64,000 bases of DNA from Chitinophagaceae bacterium UBA4407 (GTDB taxonomy: Bacteria; Bacteroidota; Bacteroidia; Chitinophagales; Chitinophagaceae): positions 55,760 through 119,759 of the forward strand of contig DGQT01000016.1 in assembly GCA_002390845.1 (NCBI GenBank), in the 5' to 3' direction. This document shows, in pieces, positions 35,560-44,854 of the stretch. Made by a program: the position numbers and the translations under genes. Positions within the stretch are counted from its first letter, which is position 1, and each line of letters begins with the position of its first letter. Under the pieces are notes generated by a model. The model was not told the origin of the DNA. It saw only the letters and a program-made list of their open reading frames with translations, and made no database searches.

Positions 35560-38500
35560 TTAAAAATTAATGTTTAAACTAAATGTATAAATGGGGGTTA
35601 GCGGGTAACGTCCGTAATCGAGGCCAATTGCCTGAGTACTTGCACTGGTAGATTGCCCAACATAAGCACCTACTTCGGGATCGAAGCCACTGTAATGCGT
35701 AAGTGTTGCAAGATTTTGTGCGCCCACTGTTGCCCTAATACCCTTTACTGCTTTAATCCTGGAAAGTACCGATGTTGGTACGTTGTATGATAATGAAACA
35801 TTTTTCAATCTTATGAAAGATCCATCTTCAACCCATTTAGTGCTGTGGCGCTGATTGTTATTATCATTTGCAATGTTAGAATTTGTAATCCTTGGGACAT
35901 CTGTGCCGGCATTTTCCAGTGTTACTTTTCCGCTATTATCTGCAATGGGCTTGGCGTAATTCAATACATCTACAAGGAAATTCCTGCTGAGGTAAACATT
36001 ATTGGGGTTGGAATTTACTTTAGCAATATAATTGTACACATCGTTGCCGTAAGTTCCTGTGATAAGAACGCTTAATTCAAATCCCTTGTAAGTGAAAGTG
36101 TTTGTAAAGCCACCGAATAATTTTGGCCATGGATTGCCGATAAACGTTTGATCATACGTATCAATAATTCCGTCTGGTATGCCATTTGGCCCGCTTAAAT
36201 CTTTATACTTTACATCTCCTACCCATAAACCTGTTGCTTCATTGGTAGCATATCTTGTTCCGGTATTATCAACAGGAACTGCGCTGTTATTAATATCATC
36301 AATTGACTGAAAAAGACCATCATAAACATACCCATAAAATAACCAGGGGGCCTGGTTTACTGCTGATCTCTGTGTCCAAGCCGTATTTTCACCACCTACA
36401 TAAGTTAATACACGATCTACTGTAGCAGCATCTGAATAGAATTTTTTGATCTTTGTTTTAAAACCGGAGAGGTTTAAATTAGATGACCATGTGAAATTCT
36501 TATTATTAATATTTGTGGTGTTGAAAGTTAAACTCCATCCCTTATTTTGAAGTGCACCAATATTTACAGTTGGTGAGCCAACTGAGCCTTGCCCGGTGGT
36601 TCCCATATACCAGGGCAGGGGATTATCCATTAAAAGATTATTGGTATTTTTTACATAATAATCGAACTCAATATTAAACCTGTTTTTGAGTAAGCCGATA
36701 TTGATACCTATATTATCTGTTTTTGTTTCTTCCCACTGCAGATTGGGATTGCTATACTTACCTGGCAGGAATCCTGTACCCCATTGCGTAGCACCGGTAT
36801 TTAAAGGTGAATAAATTCCACCGCCGCCCTGGTTGCCTGTTAAACCAGTTTCAACTCTTAGTTTAAGTTCACTGATTGCCGGTGCATTGAAGAAAGATTC
36901 CTGGGAAATTCTCCAGGCAGCAGATACGGAAGGGAATATTCCCCATTTATTGCCGGGGCCAAAATTTACCGAACCATCTGTTCTTACTGTACCTACTAAA
37001 ATATAGCGGTTATCGTAGTTGTAACTGGCCCTGCTTAAATAAGACTCCATCGCCCATTTGCCGGAACCACCATTGTTGGTAGCAGTAAGCGGATCACCCG
37101 CCTCAAGGTCAAGAATATCGTTGGTAAGAAACCCTGTTCTGCCAGCGCTTACGTTTTTCCATGAAGATGCCTGCGCTTCATGGCTTGCCATTATGTCCAC
37201 ATTATGTTTACCGAATTGTTTGGTATATTCAAGAAGCTGATTCCAGTTCCAATAATAACTTGTACTATTTCGATTATTTAAACTAGCAGTGGCGTTAATA
37301 GCCCAACCGATATGATAAACCGGTACATAATAAGCTGAGTTACCAAAACCCATATCAGTATTGAAAGATGTTCTAAAACTTAGATTTTTAGTAAGTTTCA
37401 GGGCTAGGTTTGCACTACCCAAAAACTGCCTTCTAACATTATTATTGGTTGTGAGGGTACCAATTGCAACAGGATTAACTGGAGCGAATTGGTTGGCTCC
37501 GTTATTTACATCTCCGCCTGCCCATGATCCATCCAGATTTTTAACGGGTATTTGTGGTGTTAAACGCAAAGCATTACTAATAATACTTTCCTGGCTGGTG
37601 GTAAGCTTTTCATCTGTTTGATTAAAAGCCAGGTTAGCGCCAAAAGTGATCCATTCCCTTGGCTTGGTTTCCAGATTTGTACGAAAACCATAGCGTTTAA
37701 AGCCAGAACCCACCGCGATACCTTTTTGATCCAGGTATTCGCCAGACATATAGTAGGTTGTTTTTTCATTACCCCCACTCATGCTTAACTGGTGTTTCAT
37801 TAAAGGGGCGTTGTTGAATAATTCATCCTGCCAGTCGGTACCTTTTCCTAAAAGTGAAGGATCCAGAAACTCATCCGGGGTTGTGCCACCAGCTATGGCA
37901 TGATACTCTTTTACCAGTTGCGCATATTGCCTTAGATCCATTACATCGAAGTGCTTTGGCGGAGTTTGAATATCATACTGAGCGCCGTAATTCAATTTCG
38001 CATCTCCTGCTTTACCGCGCTTTGTGGTAATTAATACCACACCATTTGTTGCCCTTGAGCCATAGATCGCTGTAGCAGAAGGCCCCTGTAATATTTGAAT
38101 ATCTTCAATGTCTGATGGGTTAAGCCCGGCAAGCGGGTTGGAGGAACTTTGCGTACCATAACTTACTGTTTGACCAGCAATCTGTACCCCATCAATTACA
38201 TATAATGGTTCATTAGTACCGTTAATTGAATTTACACCACGAATGTTAACTGACATGCCACCGCCCGGCTGACCTGAATTTTGAGTAACATAAACGCCGG
38301 CTGCTCTTCCCTGGAGCGCCTGTTCAATTGTTGTATTTACTGTCTTGTCAATTTCTTTTGCAGATACAGATGTTTGAGCACCTGTGAGATTTGCTTTTTT
38401 TGCAGTTCCATAACCAATTACCACAACATCACTCAGTTTTGAGTCACCTGTTTTAAGTGTAATCAGGATATTGGTCTTATCCAGAATAGAAACTTCCACA

Positions 38501-38748
38501 TCTTTCATACCAACGTAAGAAATAATAAGCGCCTTTGCATTTGCAGATACATCTATCCGAAAGGAACCATTCGCATCTGATACGATTTTTTTCTTTTCGT
38601 TTTTTACCTGAATAGTTGCACCGGATAACGGAACGCCGTTCTCATCAGATATTATTCCCGTTATTACCTTGTTTTGAGCATAGCCGACTGTGAAGAAACA
38701 TAGTGCAAGCAACAATGCACACAATCGTTTTAGACGTTTGTTAATCAT
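35560..38748 (-). CDS. SusC/RagA-family TonB-dependent transporter
   Basis: The 1062-residue protein has a Sec signal (about 1-24, ending VGYAQ). Next are a carboxypeptidase-regulatory-like domain (GIISDENGVPLSGATIQVK), the SusC TonB-box region DVVVIGYGTAKKANLTGA near residue 109, and a plug domain (LQGRAAGVYVTQNSGQPGGGMSVNIRG and PLYVIDGV). A 22-strand barrel follows, ending FSLNINF. It imports oligosaccharides across the outer membrane with the SusD partner. It is the first gene of the locus, after a divergent AraC regulator. Confidence 0.95.
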   Translation of the reverse strand: MINKRLKRLCALLLALCFFTVGYAQNKVITGIISDENGVPLSGATIQVKNEKKKIVSDANGSFRIDVSANAKALIISYVGMKDVEVSILDKTNILITLKTGDSKLSDVVVIGYGTAKKANLTGAQTSVSAKEIDKTVNTTIEQALQGRAAGVYVTQNSGQPGGGMSVNIRGVNSINGTNEPLYVIDGVQIAGQTVSYGTQSSSNPLAGLNPSDIEDIQILQGPSATAIYGSRATNGVVLITTKRGKAGDAKLNYGAQYDIQTPPKHFDVMDLRQYAQLVKEYHAIAGGTTPDEFLDPSLLGKGTDWQDELFNNAPLMKHQLSMSGGNEKTTYYMSGEYLDQKGIAVGSGFKRYGFRTNLETKPREWITFGANLAFNQTDEKLTTSQESIISNALRLTPQIPVKNLDGSWAGGDVNNGANQFAPVNPVAIGTLTTNNNVRRQFLGSANLALKLTKNLSFRTSFNTDMGFGNSAYYVPVYHIGWAINATASLNNRNSTSYYWNWNQLLEYTKQFGKHNVDIMASHEAQASSWKNVSAGRTGFLTNDILDLEAGDPLTATNNGGSGKWAMESYLSRASYNYDNRYILVGTVRTDGSVNFGPGNKWGIFPSVSAAWRISQESFFNAPAISELKLRVETGLTGNQGGGGIYSPLNTGATQWGTGFLPGKYSNPNLQWEETKTDNIGINIGLLKNRFNIEFDYYVKNTNNLLMDNPLPWYMGTTGQGSVGSPTVNIGALQNKGWSLTFNTTNINNKNFTWSSNLNLSGFKTKIKKFYSDAATVDRVLTYVGGENTAWTQRSAVNQAPWLFYGYVYDGLFQSIDDINNSAVPVDNTGTRYATNEATGLWVGDVKYKDLSGPNGIPDGIIDTYDQTFIGNPWPKLFGGFTNTFTYKGFELSVLITGTYGNDVYNYIAKVNSNPNNVYLSRNFLVDVLNYAKPIADNSGKVTLENAGTDVPRITNSNIANDNNNQRHSTKWVEDGSFIRLKNVSLSYNVPTSVLSRIKAVKGIRATVGAQNLATLTHYSGFDPEVGAYVGQSTSASTQAIGLDYGRYPLTPIYTFSLNINF

Positions 38749-38765
38749 ATGGCAGTTTGTTTACT

Positions 38766-38773
38766 CAAAGGTA
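38766..38773 (-). promoter_or_regulatory. -7 box upstream of susC
   Basis: On the minus strand TACCTTTG fits TAnnTTTG, 17 bp before the ATG of susC. No good -33 is seen at the normal spacing, as might fit an activator-dependent promoter. Confidence 0.5.
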
Positions 38774-38979
38774 TCCCTGCTGTCCATTTAATAGTAATAC
38801 TTTTTTATCATATTTTTACTAATAACAAAATATTTGTTCCACCCTGTTAACAAATCATCTCTAAAAGCTAATGAAATCAAAGGTTACCAGGAATTTAAAG
38901 AAAAAATGTTTTGTAATACTTTTTTTCTCCATTTTAATATATTTTTGATTCGTTATATATACCGTATCGTTAGAATTCA

Positions 38980-39240
38980 TTTTTTTTTGACCCGATTGCA
39001 TTGCTGCTATTGAGCTTCTCTTGCGTCGCACTCTTGTGCTTTGCCAATTATTTCAGCAATATGCAGCCGTGTTCACAAATAGCAAATAGCAAACATCAAA
39101 CAATTATAAATTAAGAAGCTGTTTGAGTTAATTGTAAAAGATTGTTTACGCAGCCCAATGTTGTCATAAAAACAAAAAGTACCAGTGAGTGACACAACAG
39201 GCGATGCCATGAAACATCATAGCCTGTCTCCATAAAATTC
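38980..39240. repeat. Inverted pair between susC and the AraC-type regulator
   Basis: The L half reads TTTTTTTTTGACCCG and GAGCTTCTCTTGCGTCGCAC (core 39021-39030). The R half is the variant GTACCAGTGAGTGACACAAC at 39179-39198. The spacer has the short tandem words CAAATAGCAAATAGCAAAC. Confidence 0.88.
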
Positions 39241-39298
39241 CGGCAGGTAAACCTGTAACATAAATATTAAATTAAAACAGCTACTAATATTAACTTGT

Positions 39299-40183
39299 AT
39301 GCCCGCACAATTATTAAGAGAGATTATACCATTGGTAAAAAATGATTGCTTCACCATTTTTTCTCGTGTAAAAAAGGGGTTCGATTTCCCGCTGCATTAC
39401 CACGAGGAGTTTGAATTGAACCTTATTATGAATGCTACTGGCGCACAGCGCATTATTGGCGATCATATCAGTGAAATAAACGAGCTGGAGCTTGCCCTGG
39501 TAGGCCCCAACTTGCAGCACGGGTGGTTTACCAATAAATGCAAAAGCAGCGAAATAAAGGAGATCACGATACAGTTTCACCGCGACCTTTTTGATGAAAG
39601 ATTTCTGCAGCGCAATCAAATGAGTTTTATCAGGAATATGTTTGAGAAATCTGTACGCGGTATTTTGTTTTCAAAAGAAACAACACAGTCTATAATGCCC
39701 AGGCTAATCGAATTAACACAGAAACATGGTTTCGATTCTGTGCTCGAATTAATGAGTATCCTGCACGATCTTTCGGTTTCGCGAAACATGAAAACCTTGT
39801 CCGATGCTTCGTTTAGCCCAGCCGAAAGTTTTTCTTACAACAGCAGAAGAATAGAAAAAGTTATGGAGTACCTGAACCATAATTTTGATAAAGAGGTATC
39901 GCTTAGCGAAGCCTCTAAAATTGCATTGATGAGCGAAGTAGCATTCAGCAGGTTTTTCAAGTCAAGAACAGGTAAAAATTTTATTGATAAGCTTAACGAA
40001 ATAAGGCTGGGGCACGCATCGCGTTCACTAATCGAAACATCGCACAGCATTGCAGAAATAGCTTACAAATCAGGGTTCAACAACATATCCAATTTCAACC
40101 GTATTTTTAAAGCAAAGAAAAATTGTACTCCAAAAGAGTTTCGCGAAACTTACAATGCATCCGGTTTACGAACCTTTATTTAA
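39299..40183 (+). CDS. AraC-family transcriptional regulator of the mannan locus (probable)
   Basis: The 294-residue protein has an N-terminal cupin-like ligand domain (LHYHEEFELNLIMNATG with conserved His and Glu) and two helix-turn-helix motifs in the last 100 residues: VSLSEASKIALMSEVAFSRFFK and SIAEIAYKSGFNNISNFNRIFK. The layout is AraC/XylS. It is divergent from susC, so it is well placed to activate the susCD operon in response to a mannooligosaccharide. The ligand is not known. Confidence 0.88.
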   Translation: MPAQLLREIIPLVKNDCFTIFSRVKKGFDFPLHYHEEFELNLIMNATGAQRIIGDHISEINELELALVGPNLQHGWFTNKCKSSEIKEITIQFHRDLFDERFLQRNQMSFIRNMFEKSVRGILFSKETTQSIMPRLIELTQKHGFDSVLELMSILHDLSVSRNMKTLSDASFSPAESFSYNSRRIEKVMEYLNHNFDKEVSLSEASKIALMSEVAFSRFFKSRTGKNFIDKLNEIRLGHASRSLIETSHSIAEIAYKSGFNNISNFNRIFKAKKNCTPKEFRETYNASGLRTFI

Positions 40184-40284
40184 TTTTTTTCAGAAAAAAA
40201 TCACTTATAGCGATCCGGTATTTTACCCGGTTTTGCCAATATCCTTTTGTGTGTTATATATTTTTTTGCACAAACTTCAGTATT

Positions 40285-40350
40285 ACTATAAAGCTGCTCC
40301 TGCCACGCTCGGTTCAAAGTTCTGTTTACATGGCAACATTTAAGCGAAGA
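40285..40350 (+). repeat. Repeat unit L, GCCACGCTCG variant
   Basis: The unit has CTGCCACGCTCGGTTCAAAG, then CATGGCAACATTTAAGCG, and matches the unit at 44191-44250 over about 55 bp. The core is a different sub-form of the family. Confidence 0.7.
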
Positions 40351-40488
40351 TTAGCAACAAGAGCGTCATTTATTTCAATATTAGTATCACCCAATTCGCC
40401 TCTTTACACATAAGACCAGGTGGTGTTACAGAGCACATACAAAATCAGCTACGATGCATTGTAACGAATAGGCTCAAAATAAATCAAA

Positions 40489-40496
40489 TATCTTTG
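40489..40496 (+). promoter_or_regulatory. Candidate -7 box directly before lipB
   Basis: TATCTTTG fits TAnnTTTG and ends 5 nt before the ATG at 40502. The alternative start GTG at 40496 overlaps the box. Confidence 0.55.
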
Positions 40497-40501
40497 TGCA
40501 C

Positions 40502-41182
40502 ATGAATAAAGTTGTATTCCAGGATATTGGCATGCGCAATTATAAAGAGGTGTGGGATTATCAGGAAAACCTGTTACAGCAGGGTGTGCGTTTAAAGCAG
40601 GCAGGAGCACAAAAACCAGAACATTATTTATTGTTTACGGAGCACACACCGGTTTATACGCTTGGCAAAAATGGCAAAGAAGAGCATGTGCTTATTAATG
40701 AAGCAGAGCGTGTACAAAAAGGGGTTGAATATTTTCACATTAACCGTGGTGGTGATATTACTTTTCATGGCCCTGGCCAACTGGTGGGGTATCCCATTTT
40801 TGATCTTGATCAGTTTAAACCAGACCTTAACTGGTACCTGCGTAGTCTTGAAGAAGTGGTAATTCTTACCCTTGCAGAATATGGCCTGCAGGGCGAACGA
40901 AGTAAGGGCGAAACAGGCGTTTGGTTACAACCCGATGTAAAAGGCAGTGAGCGAAAAATATGTGCTATGGGTATTCGCTGCAGCCGATGGATAACCATGC
41001 ACGGCTTTGCATTTAATATAAATACCAACCTTTCTTTTTTCGATTATATTGTTCCCTGTGGTATACAGGATAAAAAAGTAGCATCGCTTGAAACTGAGCT
41101 GGGACAAGCGATTGAGATGAATGAAGTTAAAGAAAAGATGAAACGGAATTTTGAAAAAGTATTTGATATTTCATTTACTTAG
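40502..41182 (+). CDS. lipB: Octanoyl-[ACP]:protein N-octanoyltransferase
   Basis: The 226-residue protein moves octanoyl from ACP to lipoyl domains, the first step of lipoate synthesis. Motifs are NRGGDITFHGPGQLVGYPIF at 81-100, GETGVW near 136, Lys152 in RKICAMGIRCSRWITMHGFA, and nucleophile Cys186 in YIVPCGI. The catalytic Lys-Cys pair is intact. The start at 40502 is preferred over an in-frame GTG two codons upstream. lipA is not in the window. Confidence 0.96.
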   Translation: MNKVVFQDIGMRNYKEVWDYQENLLQQGVRLKQAGAQKPEHYLLFTEHTPVYTLGKNGKEEHVLINEAERVQKGVEYFHINRGGDITFHGPGQLVGYPIFDLDQFKPDLNWYLRSLEEVVILTLAEYGLQGERSKGETGVWLQPDVKGSERKICAMGIRCSRWITMHGFAFNINTNLSFFDYIVPCGIQDKKVASLETELGQAIEMNEVKEKMKRNFEKVFDISFT

Positions 41183-41202
41183 TTTCAAGACTTCTTATTT
41201 TA

Positions 41203-41265
41203 AATACATTTTTTAAGCCCGGCTTTTAGTTTTATAATGGAGCTTCTGTTGCGTCGCACACTTCA
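41203..41265 (+). repeat. Repeat unit L after lipB
   Basis: TTTTTTAAGCCCGGC and TGGAGCTTCTGTTGCGTCGC (core 41249-41258). No facing R unit is seen before 44370. Confidence 0.82.
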
Positions 41266-41345
41266 GGGTTTATCTTTTATGGCTACATTTAACAGCCGTT
41301 AACTGTTCTGCTTTATCAACCAATCAACGCTTCAATTTATAAACC

Positions 41346-42248
41346 CTACTTCGAATCCTGCTGTAGTAAAATCCTGTTTTTCTCTTTAAGTTTATTATCC
41401 TCGTACAGTTCGAATTTAAACCAGCCTGCATGTACAAAATTGGTTTTATCTATTATCAGCTCTGTTTCCGTTATATGGTTTATGGTAAACATTTTTTTAC
41501 CATCCATATCAAAAATGATCAGCTTATATTTTTTTGTAGCAGCCTCGGGCAATTTCAGTTTTACAAACCCATCCTGGTTAATCATAATATATGCCGAAGG
41601 TGTGTAAATGGTTGAGGGATCGAATGGCTTCCATAAAAGCTCATTGGGGCCCGTTACAAGTAATGTATCTTTTGTTTTTTTAGTAATTGAGTCTTTAAAT
41701 TTTTTGTATTCGGGGTAAAGCAGCCTTGCCAATACAGAGTCGTTGCTACGTATCGTAATAACTCGAACAACTTCAGGTTTCGGTTGCGGTGGAGGCCTTT
41801 CAATAATTGTTTCGTTAATAATTACACCGGTATTTTTTATGATTTGTATAGAATCGCCTAGAATAACAGGTTTCTTATCAACAACAGCTTCTTTAACAAC
41901 CAAAGGTGCAGGGATTGCAATTTTTGAAGCAGTAAAATAATAAGCATTGCCATTCAAAATATAAAAAATACGGAAATAAAATTTTGCATTGAAAGGCAAC
42001 GTGTAAACAAATCCATTTTGTGGTAATTGCGGCGATTCAGTAGAAAATATGGTTCGGAAATTCTTTATACTATCTGTTGAAGCCTGAACATTCAATTGCA
42101 CACATCCTTCGCCAAACTGGTTGATCCAGCTGATACGTATTTTATTTTTTCCAAAATCTTCTGCAGAAAAATCCGGCAATTCCTTTTGTGCTGCCACCTT
42201 GCAGATAAAAACTGTTATAATGAATGCTGTTAAAAGAACACGCTGCAT
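41346..42248 (-). CDS. Exported protein of unknown function, 300 aa
   Basis: The protein has a Sec signal (about 1-20, ending KVAAQ). An N-terminal fibronectin-like beta region (IRISWINQFGEGCVQLNVQAS) is followed by a Pro-rich linker (ERPPPQPKPEV near 155), and the C-terminal 85 residues form a beta domain with YIMINQDGFVKLKLPEAATKKYKLIIFDMDGKKMF. That end resembles T9SS-type sorting domains in outline but lacks the usual NPV motif. No function can be assigned. Confidence 0.6.
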   Translation of the reverse strand: MQRVLLTAFIITVFICKVAAQKELPDFSAEDFGKNKIRISWINQFGEGCVQLNVQASTDSIKNFRTIFSTESPQLPQNGFVYTLPFNAKFYFRIFYILNGNAYYFTASKIAIPAPLVVKEAVVDKKPVILGDSIQIIKNTGVIINETIIERPPPQPKPEVVRVITIRSNDSVLARLLYPEYKKFKDSITKKTKDTLLVTGPNELLWKPFDPSTIYTPSAYIMINQDGFVKLKLPEAATKKYKLIIFDMDGKKMFTINHITETELIIDKTNFVHAGWFKFELYEDNKLKEKNRILLQQDSK

Positions 42249-42267
42249 TTATGTATTTAATTGTGTG

Positions 42268-42301
42268 CAAATATAAAGGCACTGCGCATATTAAAAACAA
42301 A
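42268..42301 (-). promoter_or_regulatory. Promoter of the 300-aa exported protein
   Basis: On the minus strand TTTG (42301-42298), a 22 bp spacer, and TATATTTG (42275-42268) match the Bacteroidota consensus. The -33 lies in the 3' end of the upstream gene. Confidence 0.6.
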
Positions 42302-43190
42302 GCAAACCGGCAGGCAATGAAAAGTTGCCCTGCAAACCACCGCTATGAATCATTAAAACGTTACTGCCCGGCGGTATTGTATTGTTGCTGGTCATTTGCT
42401 CAACTGCATAAAAAGTTTTAGCCGTATAAATGATATCAGTTGGCAAATGATGTTGCTGCCATGTTTGGTTCATAAATTCAATAAGAGTGTTGGGGTATTT
42501 TGCATAACCGCCGAAATGATAATCGTGTAATATGTTGAATTGCTTCGCCTCATCATCTTTACCAAGTAATGTCTTTACATTATTCATCAGTTCAGGATTC
42601 CCTTTCATTATACTAATACCTGTTACAACCTGGTTTGCATTCACTGCTTTAATAATGCCCGCCATCATAGTTCCGGTACCCACCGCACAAACAACATGAT
42701 CGTATTTTTCTGATTCCTTACACAGAGTCATAATCTCTTTAGCGCCCCTCACACCTTCTGCTCCATGCCCGCCTTCATTAATCCAGTAAGCTTTACTAAA
42801 TTCTTCTTTTAGCAATTCAGGTTCTTTATACTCCGCTCTGCTTACAAAATACAATTGCATACCAAATTGGCGAGCTTGTATTAAAGTGTGCGACAATACT
42901 GCAGGTTCTTCACCGCGAATAATACCAATGCTTTTAAGGCCCAATTTTTTGCAGGCGCAGGCTGTTGCCAGTATATGATTTGAATATGCCCCTCCAAATG
43001 TGGCAATAGTTCCAAAGCCTTGCCCAACAGCATCTTTCAAATAATATTTCAGCTTAAACCATTTATTGCCGCTTATTTCAGCATCAATCAAATCAAGCCG
43101 CAATACGTGCAGCAATATATTTTTATTGCTCAGCCATTCTGCCTCAACCGCTTGCGTGATTACTTTTTCAAAATCAACCGTATCTTTCAT
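42291..43190 (-). CDS. PLP-dependent D-cysteine desulfhydrase / ACC deaminase family
   Basis: The 299-residue protein is of the tryptophan-synthase-beta-like PLP fold. The Schiff-base Lys43 is in ISGNKWFKLKYY, the cofactor loop is FGGAYSNHILATACACKKLG, and the glycine phosphate loop is AVGTGTMMAGIIKA. Family members act as D-cysteine desulfhydrase or ACC deaminase; the two cannot be told apart here without the residues near the substrate pocket. It is about 45 aa shorter than the E. coli enzyme, as is common in Bacteroidota. Confidence 0.85.
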   Translation of the reverse strand: MKDTVDFEKVITQAVEAEWLSNKNILLHVLRLDLIDAEISGNKWFKLKYYLKDAVGQGFGTIATFGGAYSNHILATACACKKLGLKSIGIIRGEEPAVLSHTLIQARQFGMQLYFVSRAEYKEPELLKEEFSKAYWINEGGHGAEGVRGAKEIMTLCKESEKYDHVVCAVGTGTMMAGIIKAVNANQVVTGISIMKGNPELMNNVKTLLGKDDEAKQFNILHDYHFGGYAKYPNTLIEFMNQTWQQHHLPTDIIYTAKTFYAVEQMTSNNTIPPGSNVLMIHSGGLQGNFSLPAGLLCF

Positions 43191-43265
43191 GCCTGATAAA
43201 ATAATGTATAATTATTGGGTACTTAACCCGAAACATTTAGTTTCGCAAAACTGTAAAAAAATACC

Positions 43266-44165
43266 ATGATACAACCAACATTAGTAATTCTTGCCGCAGG
43301 TATGGCCAGCCGCTACGGAAGTATGAAACAGATCGAAGGTTTTGGCCCTTCAGGCGAAACCATTATGGATTATTCAATTTACGATGCTATTAACGCCGGA
43401 TTTAAAAGAGTTGTATTCCTTATACGCGAAGATTTTGCTGATAATTTTAAAGCCATTTTCGAGCCCAAACTAAAAGGCAAAATTGAAACCGATTATGTTT
43501 ACCAGGAACTCAATTCATTTACCGGAAGCCGAACCATTCCTGCCGGCAGGTCTAAACCCTGGGGTACCGCCCATGCCGTACTTTGCTGCAAAAGCGCTGT
43601 TAATGGGCCTTTCGCTGTAATTAATGCTGATGATTTTTATGGCAAAGATGCATATAAAAAAGCTTACGATTTTCTTGTAAATAAATGCACCGATACCAAT
43701 TTTGCAGTAGTTGCTTACGAGCTTGCCAATACACTAAGTGAGCACGGTAGTGTAAGCCGCGGCGTTATTGAAATAACCGATAACAAAATGGTTGGTATTG
43801 ATGAGCGTTTAAAAATATACAGCAAAGATGGCAAAATTGTGTACGAAGAAGATGATGTACTAACAGAGTTACCGGCAACCACACAGGTAAGCATGAATTT
43901 CTTTTGCTTTGGGCCATCTTATATTACAATGTGCGAAAAGGAATTCAGTAAGTTTCTTGATGAAAACATCAATAAACCAAAAGCCGAATTCTTAATTCCA
44001 CGCATGGCTGATTATTTTATTAAGAGCGGGCTTGGCATAATTGAAATTGTATCTACCAGCTCTAAATGGTTTGGTGTAACTTATAAAGAAGATGCACCCA
44101 TTGTGCAAGCTTGTATTAATTCGTTGGTGGCCGCAAATGAGTATCCATCAAATTTATGGGGATAA
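43266..44165 (+). CDS. Nucleotidyltransferase family protein
   Basis: The 299-residue protein has the NTP-transferase signature LAAGMASRYGSMKQ at 9-22 and a metal-binding region VINADDFYG near 118, followed by ATTQVSMNFFCFGPS. This is the GT-A-like nucleotidyltransferase fold seen in glucose-1-phosphate or mannose-1-phosphate nucleotidylyltransferases. The substrate is not evident. It is divergent from the PLP-enzyme gene. Confidence 0.82.
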   Translation: MIQPTLVILAAGMASRYGSMKQIEGFGPSGETIMDYSIYDAINAGFKRVVFLIREDFADNFKAIFEPKLKGKIETDYVYQELNSFTGSRTIPAGRSKPWGTAHAVLCCKSAVNGPFAVINADDFYGKDAYKKAYDFLVNKCTDTNFAVVAYELANTLSEHGSVSRGVIEITDNKMVGIDERLKIYSKDGKIVYEEDDVLTELPATTQVSMNFFCFGPSYITMCEKEFSKFLDENINKPKAEFLIPRMADYFIKSGLGIIEIVSTSSKWFGVTYKEDAPIVQACINSLVAANEYPSNLWG

Positions 44166-44250
44166 TTTTTTGAACCCGGCTAAGCAATACTATGGAGCTT
44201 TTCTTGCCACGCTCGTTTCACAGTTCCTCTTTCATGGCAGCATTTAAGCG
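44165..44250 (+). repeat. Repeat unit L, GCCACGCTCG variant, left flank of the VOC gene
   Basis: It starts TTTTTTGAACCCGGC and continues GGAGCTTTTCTTGCCACGCT and TTCCTCTTTCATGGCAGC. The outer end is the best match to the family end consensus. Confidence 0.85.
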
Positions 44251-44369
44251 AAGATGGAAGCCTGCTCTCAATTTATTCCGGCATTATACTCTTGTACATT
44301 AGCAAGTTATTTTAGCTTTTATATTAGCAAAGATCGTTGCATAGAATGATGGTGCAGTTTATAGTTACC

Positions 44370-44735
44370 TTATTTAGTAAATGCCCCAAAGTGCCAGAGT
44401 ATTCCGGATGGATCATGCATGAAACATTCTTTGCCCCAATCATATTTTCTTATTGGCGTTAGTTTTACATTTTCATATTTTGCCGTAAGTCCCAAAGCCG
44501 AAAGTTCGTTCCAATAGCGGTCTACATCGTCAACTTCTAAAAAGATCATTAAATTATCTATCCAATCTTTAACATCGGCATCTTGCAAATAAAATCCGAG
44601 ACCCTCTGTTTTAAAATAAGACATGTTGTTACTTAAAACACTTTCCTGAAAACCCAGGTCACGGTAAAAATTGCGTGACACTTCAAAATCTTTAGCACCT
44701 ATAAATGGCCGGATGGAAATAGCATTATGTTCCAT
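44370..44735 (-). CDS. VOC / glyoxalase-bleomycin-resistance fold protein
   Basis: The 121-residue protein has two beta-alpha-beta-beta-beta modules: IRPFIGAKDFEVSRNFYRDLGF with LGFYLQ, then MIFLEVDDVDRYWNEL with CFMHDPSGILWHFG. The second half has the HDPxG-xxxxF pattern of the family. Members dimerise to bind a divalent metal or a small ligand. The function is unknown; fosfomycin or bleomycin resistance should not be assumed. It is enclosed by a facing pair of variant repeat units. Confidence 0.85.
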   Translation of the reverse strand: MEHNAISIRPFIGAKDFEVSRNFYRDLGFQESVLSNNMSYFKTEGLGFYLQDADVKDWIDNLMIFLEVDDVDRYWNELSALGLTAKYENVKLTPIRKYDWGKECFMHDPSGILWHFGAFTK

Positions 44736-44854
44736 TTTTTTTGTTTTAGTTGCAACTTACTTAAATATTACTACAATTTATTGTTGGTTCAAGTTCCGAA
44801 CGTAGGAGTGATTGATCCTTCGGCTTCGTTCGGTGCAGGCTACCACGGCTGTTT

